Positions 63,167 through 64,000 of a stretch of DNA of 64,000 bases are shown one piece after another; positions within the stretch are counted from its first letter, which is position 1; each line of letters starts with the position of its first letter. Source of the DNA: Duganella sp. Root336D2 (GTDB lineage Bacteria; Pseudomonadota; Gammaproteobacteria; Burkholderiales; Burkholderiaceae_D). The position numbers and the translations under genes were made by a program. The notes beneath the pieces are model-generated. The model saw only the letters and a program-made list of their open reading frames with translations, had not been told where the DNA came from and did not search any database. The DNA lies in assembly GCF_001425005.1 (NCBI RefSeq), contig NZ_LMDB01000001.1:250393-314392 (forward strand), in the 5' to 3' direction.

Positions 63167-63763
63167 TCAACCGGAGGCCGGTAAAAATCGATTGAGCGCG
63201 GCCGCACAGAGTGCCTGCGACAGCTTGGGGTCGTCAACCGCACGCGCCACCATCGTTGTGCCAATCAAGCCGCAAACCAGGGCCATTGCCTGTTCATGCG
63301 CCTGGGGCTGGCCCCAGTCCGGCATTTGCCGCGCGAACAAGTCAATCATTTCCTTGATGTGGATGGTTGCCGCACGCCGCACCTCCGGCGCTTGCCTTGG
63401 CATTTCCGATCCCAGTGCCGAAACCGGGCATCCGGTTTCAATGGCTGCTATGTGTTCTGGCGACAGGTAGGCCTGCATCATTGCCTGCAACGCCTGCCCC
63501 GGCGCAGCTGCCGCCGCCACGCGCGCCGCCAGCGCCACCGACTCGGCGCCGGCACGATCCCCGGCTTCAGCCAGCAGCGCGTCGCGCGAATCGAAGTGCG
63601 CATAAAAACCGCCGTGTGTCAGGCCGGCCTCTTTCATGATGTCAGCGACACCGGTGCCGCTGTAGCCGGTACGGCGAATGGCGCGCGCCGCGACCTCGAC
63701 GATACGCTCGTGCGTTTCCTCTTTACGAGTTGGCAACTGTTGCTTTGTGGTTTTCTTTGACAT
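63167..63763 (-). CDS. TetR-family repressor
   Basis: 198 residues from ATG 63763 (ATGs at 63772 and 63775 are alternatives). N-terminal helix-turn-helix: RIVEVAARAIRRTGYSGTGVADIMKEAGLTHGGFYAHFDSRDALLAEA-type pattern, with the recognition helix THGGFYAHF. C-terminal ligand domain of the TetR_C_33-like sort with a conserved Cys (GCPVSAL). It precedes the SDR gene on the same strand by 84 bases, with a palindrome between, so it probably represses that gene pair and itself. Confidence 0.83.
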   Translation of the reverse strand: MSKKTTKQQLPTRKEETHERIVEVAARAIRRTGYSGTGVADIMKEAGLTHGGFYAHFDSRDALLAEAGDRAGAESVALAARVAAAAAPGQALQAMMQAYLSPEHIAAIETGCPVSALGSEMPRQAPEVRRAATIHIKEMIDLFARQMPDWGQPQAHEQAMALVCGLIGTTMVARAVDDPKLSQALCAAALNRFLPASG

Positions 63764-63947
63764 GACGATCATCATATACCATAACCGCGCAATATAAAAC
63801 TACCGAGGCTGTTTATTATTTCTAGCAACCGGTCTGGAACTTATTGACGTATAGAAACCGTCTACCCTAGAGTGAGTTTTCGCAAATTATCAATAGAGAG
63901 GCAGTACGGCAATGCCGACTGCTCCCTTGCTGCCCAGAGGAAGAATC

Positions 63948-64000
63948 TTGAACGTGAAAAAATGCATTCTCGGCGTGACCATCATGACTGCCCTGACAGC
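63948..64000 (+). CDS. Start of a secreted protein (cut by window end)
   Basis: TTG 63948 sits four bases after GAGGAAG and opens a signal-peptide-like sequence (NVKKCILGVTIMTALTA). GTG 63954 and an in-frame ATG at 63912 are alternatives. Only about 17 residues are visible, so the family cannot be named. The 184 bases upstream (63764-63947) are AT-richer than the surroundings and would hold its promoter. Confidence 0.5.
   Translation, partial: MNVKKCILGVTIMTALT

Noticed and set aside
1..64000. Insertion sequences, integrases, phage genes, tRNA, rRNA or CRISPR repeats
   Set aside because: None was seen. The long near-identical stretches belong to GH3 and GH74 paralogues.

Overview
The window is high-GC bacterial DNA, densely coded. 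The gene families point to a betaproteobacterium of the Oxalobacteraceae (Massilia/Duganella type): a TonB-dependent receptor of the Xanthomonas/Caulobacter class, a Herbaspirillum-like non-phosphorylative L-fucose route, a PEP-CTERM-like protein, and XylR/AraC and GntR regulators. This placement is an inference from family content, not from a marker gene. I saw no rRNA, tRNA, CRISPR array or insertion sequence.

From 1 to about 60560 the window is one very large xyloglucan utilisation region. It encodes three GH74 endo-xyloglucanases, a GH5, two GH31 alpha-xylosidase-type enzymes, two GH3, one GH42, one GH43, two GH29 alpha-L-fucosidases, two GH97, one GH27, and acetyl/acyl esterases (CE20-like, CE4, two SGNH, and a broken CE1). 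A TonB-dependent receptor with a cell-surface lipoprotein beside it, an SSS sodium/sugar symporter, a FucP-like symporter and an aldose-epimerase-like protein handle uptake and the sugars. Together they would cut the backbone outside the cell, import oligosaccharides, strip acetyl, fucosyl, galactosyl, arabinosyl and xylosyl groups, and cleave the backbone to glucose.

Layout: 1-3068 GH31-GH43 operon; 3065-5918 epimerase and divergent symporter; 6091-17680 GH74, two GH3 genes flanking two AraC-type regulators (a XylR-like one and a membrane-spanning one), and GH5; 17855-24975 GH42, SGNH esterases, solute-binding protein, CE1 pseudogene, KDG kinase; 25167-29595 surface lipoprotein and TonB receptor; 29671-31827 second GH74; 31969-44476 a 13-gene leftward operon for L-fucose and, by inference, L-galactose; 44607-47264 GH29 and a divergent SLC13-type permease; 47261-56312 a five-gene leftward operon CE20-CE4-GH97-GH31-GH27; 56509-60558 GH29 and third GH74. 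From 60588 on the content is unrelated: a PEP-CTERM-like protein, an MDR reductase, an SDR with a TetR gene, and the start of a secreted protein.

The most important observation is a conserved promoter module found nine times (3939-3999, 5986-6046, 17707-17767, 22002-22062, 23821-23881, 24997-25057, 44531-44592, 46013-46074, 56347-56408). Each copy has a 35-bp operator whose end overlaps the -35 hexamer, followed at fixed distance by a -10 close to CACAAT, always oriented towards a locus gene. It ties most transcription units into one regulon, probably activated by one of the two AraC-type proteins encoded inside the locus. Other points of note are the membrane-spanning AraC regulator with a CIA30-like periplasmic domain, the merged L-fucose/L-galactose catabolic operon, and a feruloyl-esterase-like pseudogene that keeps its operator.
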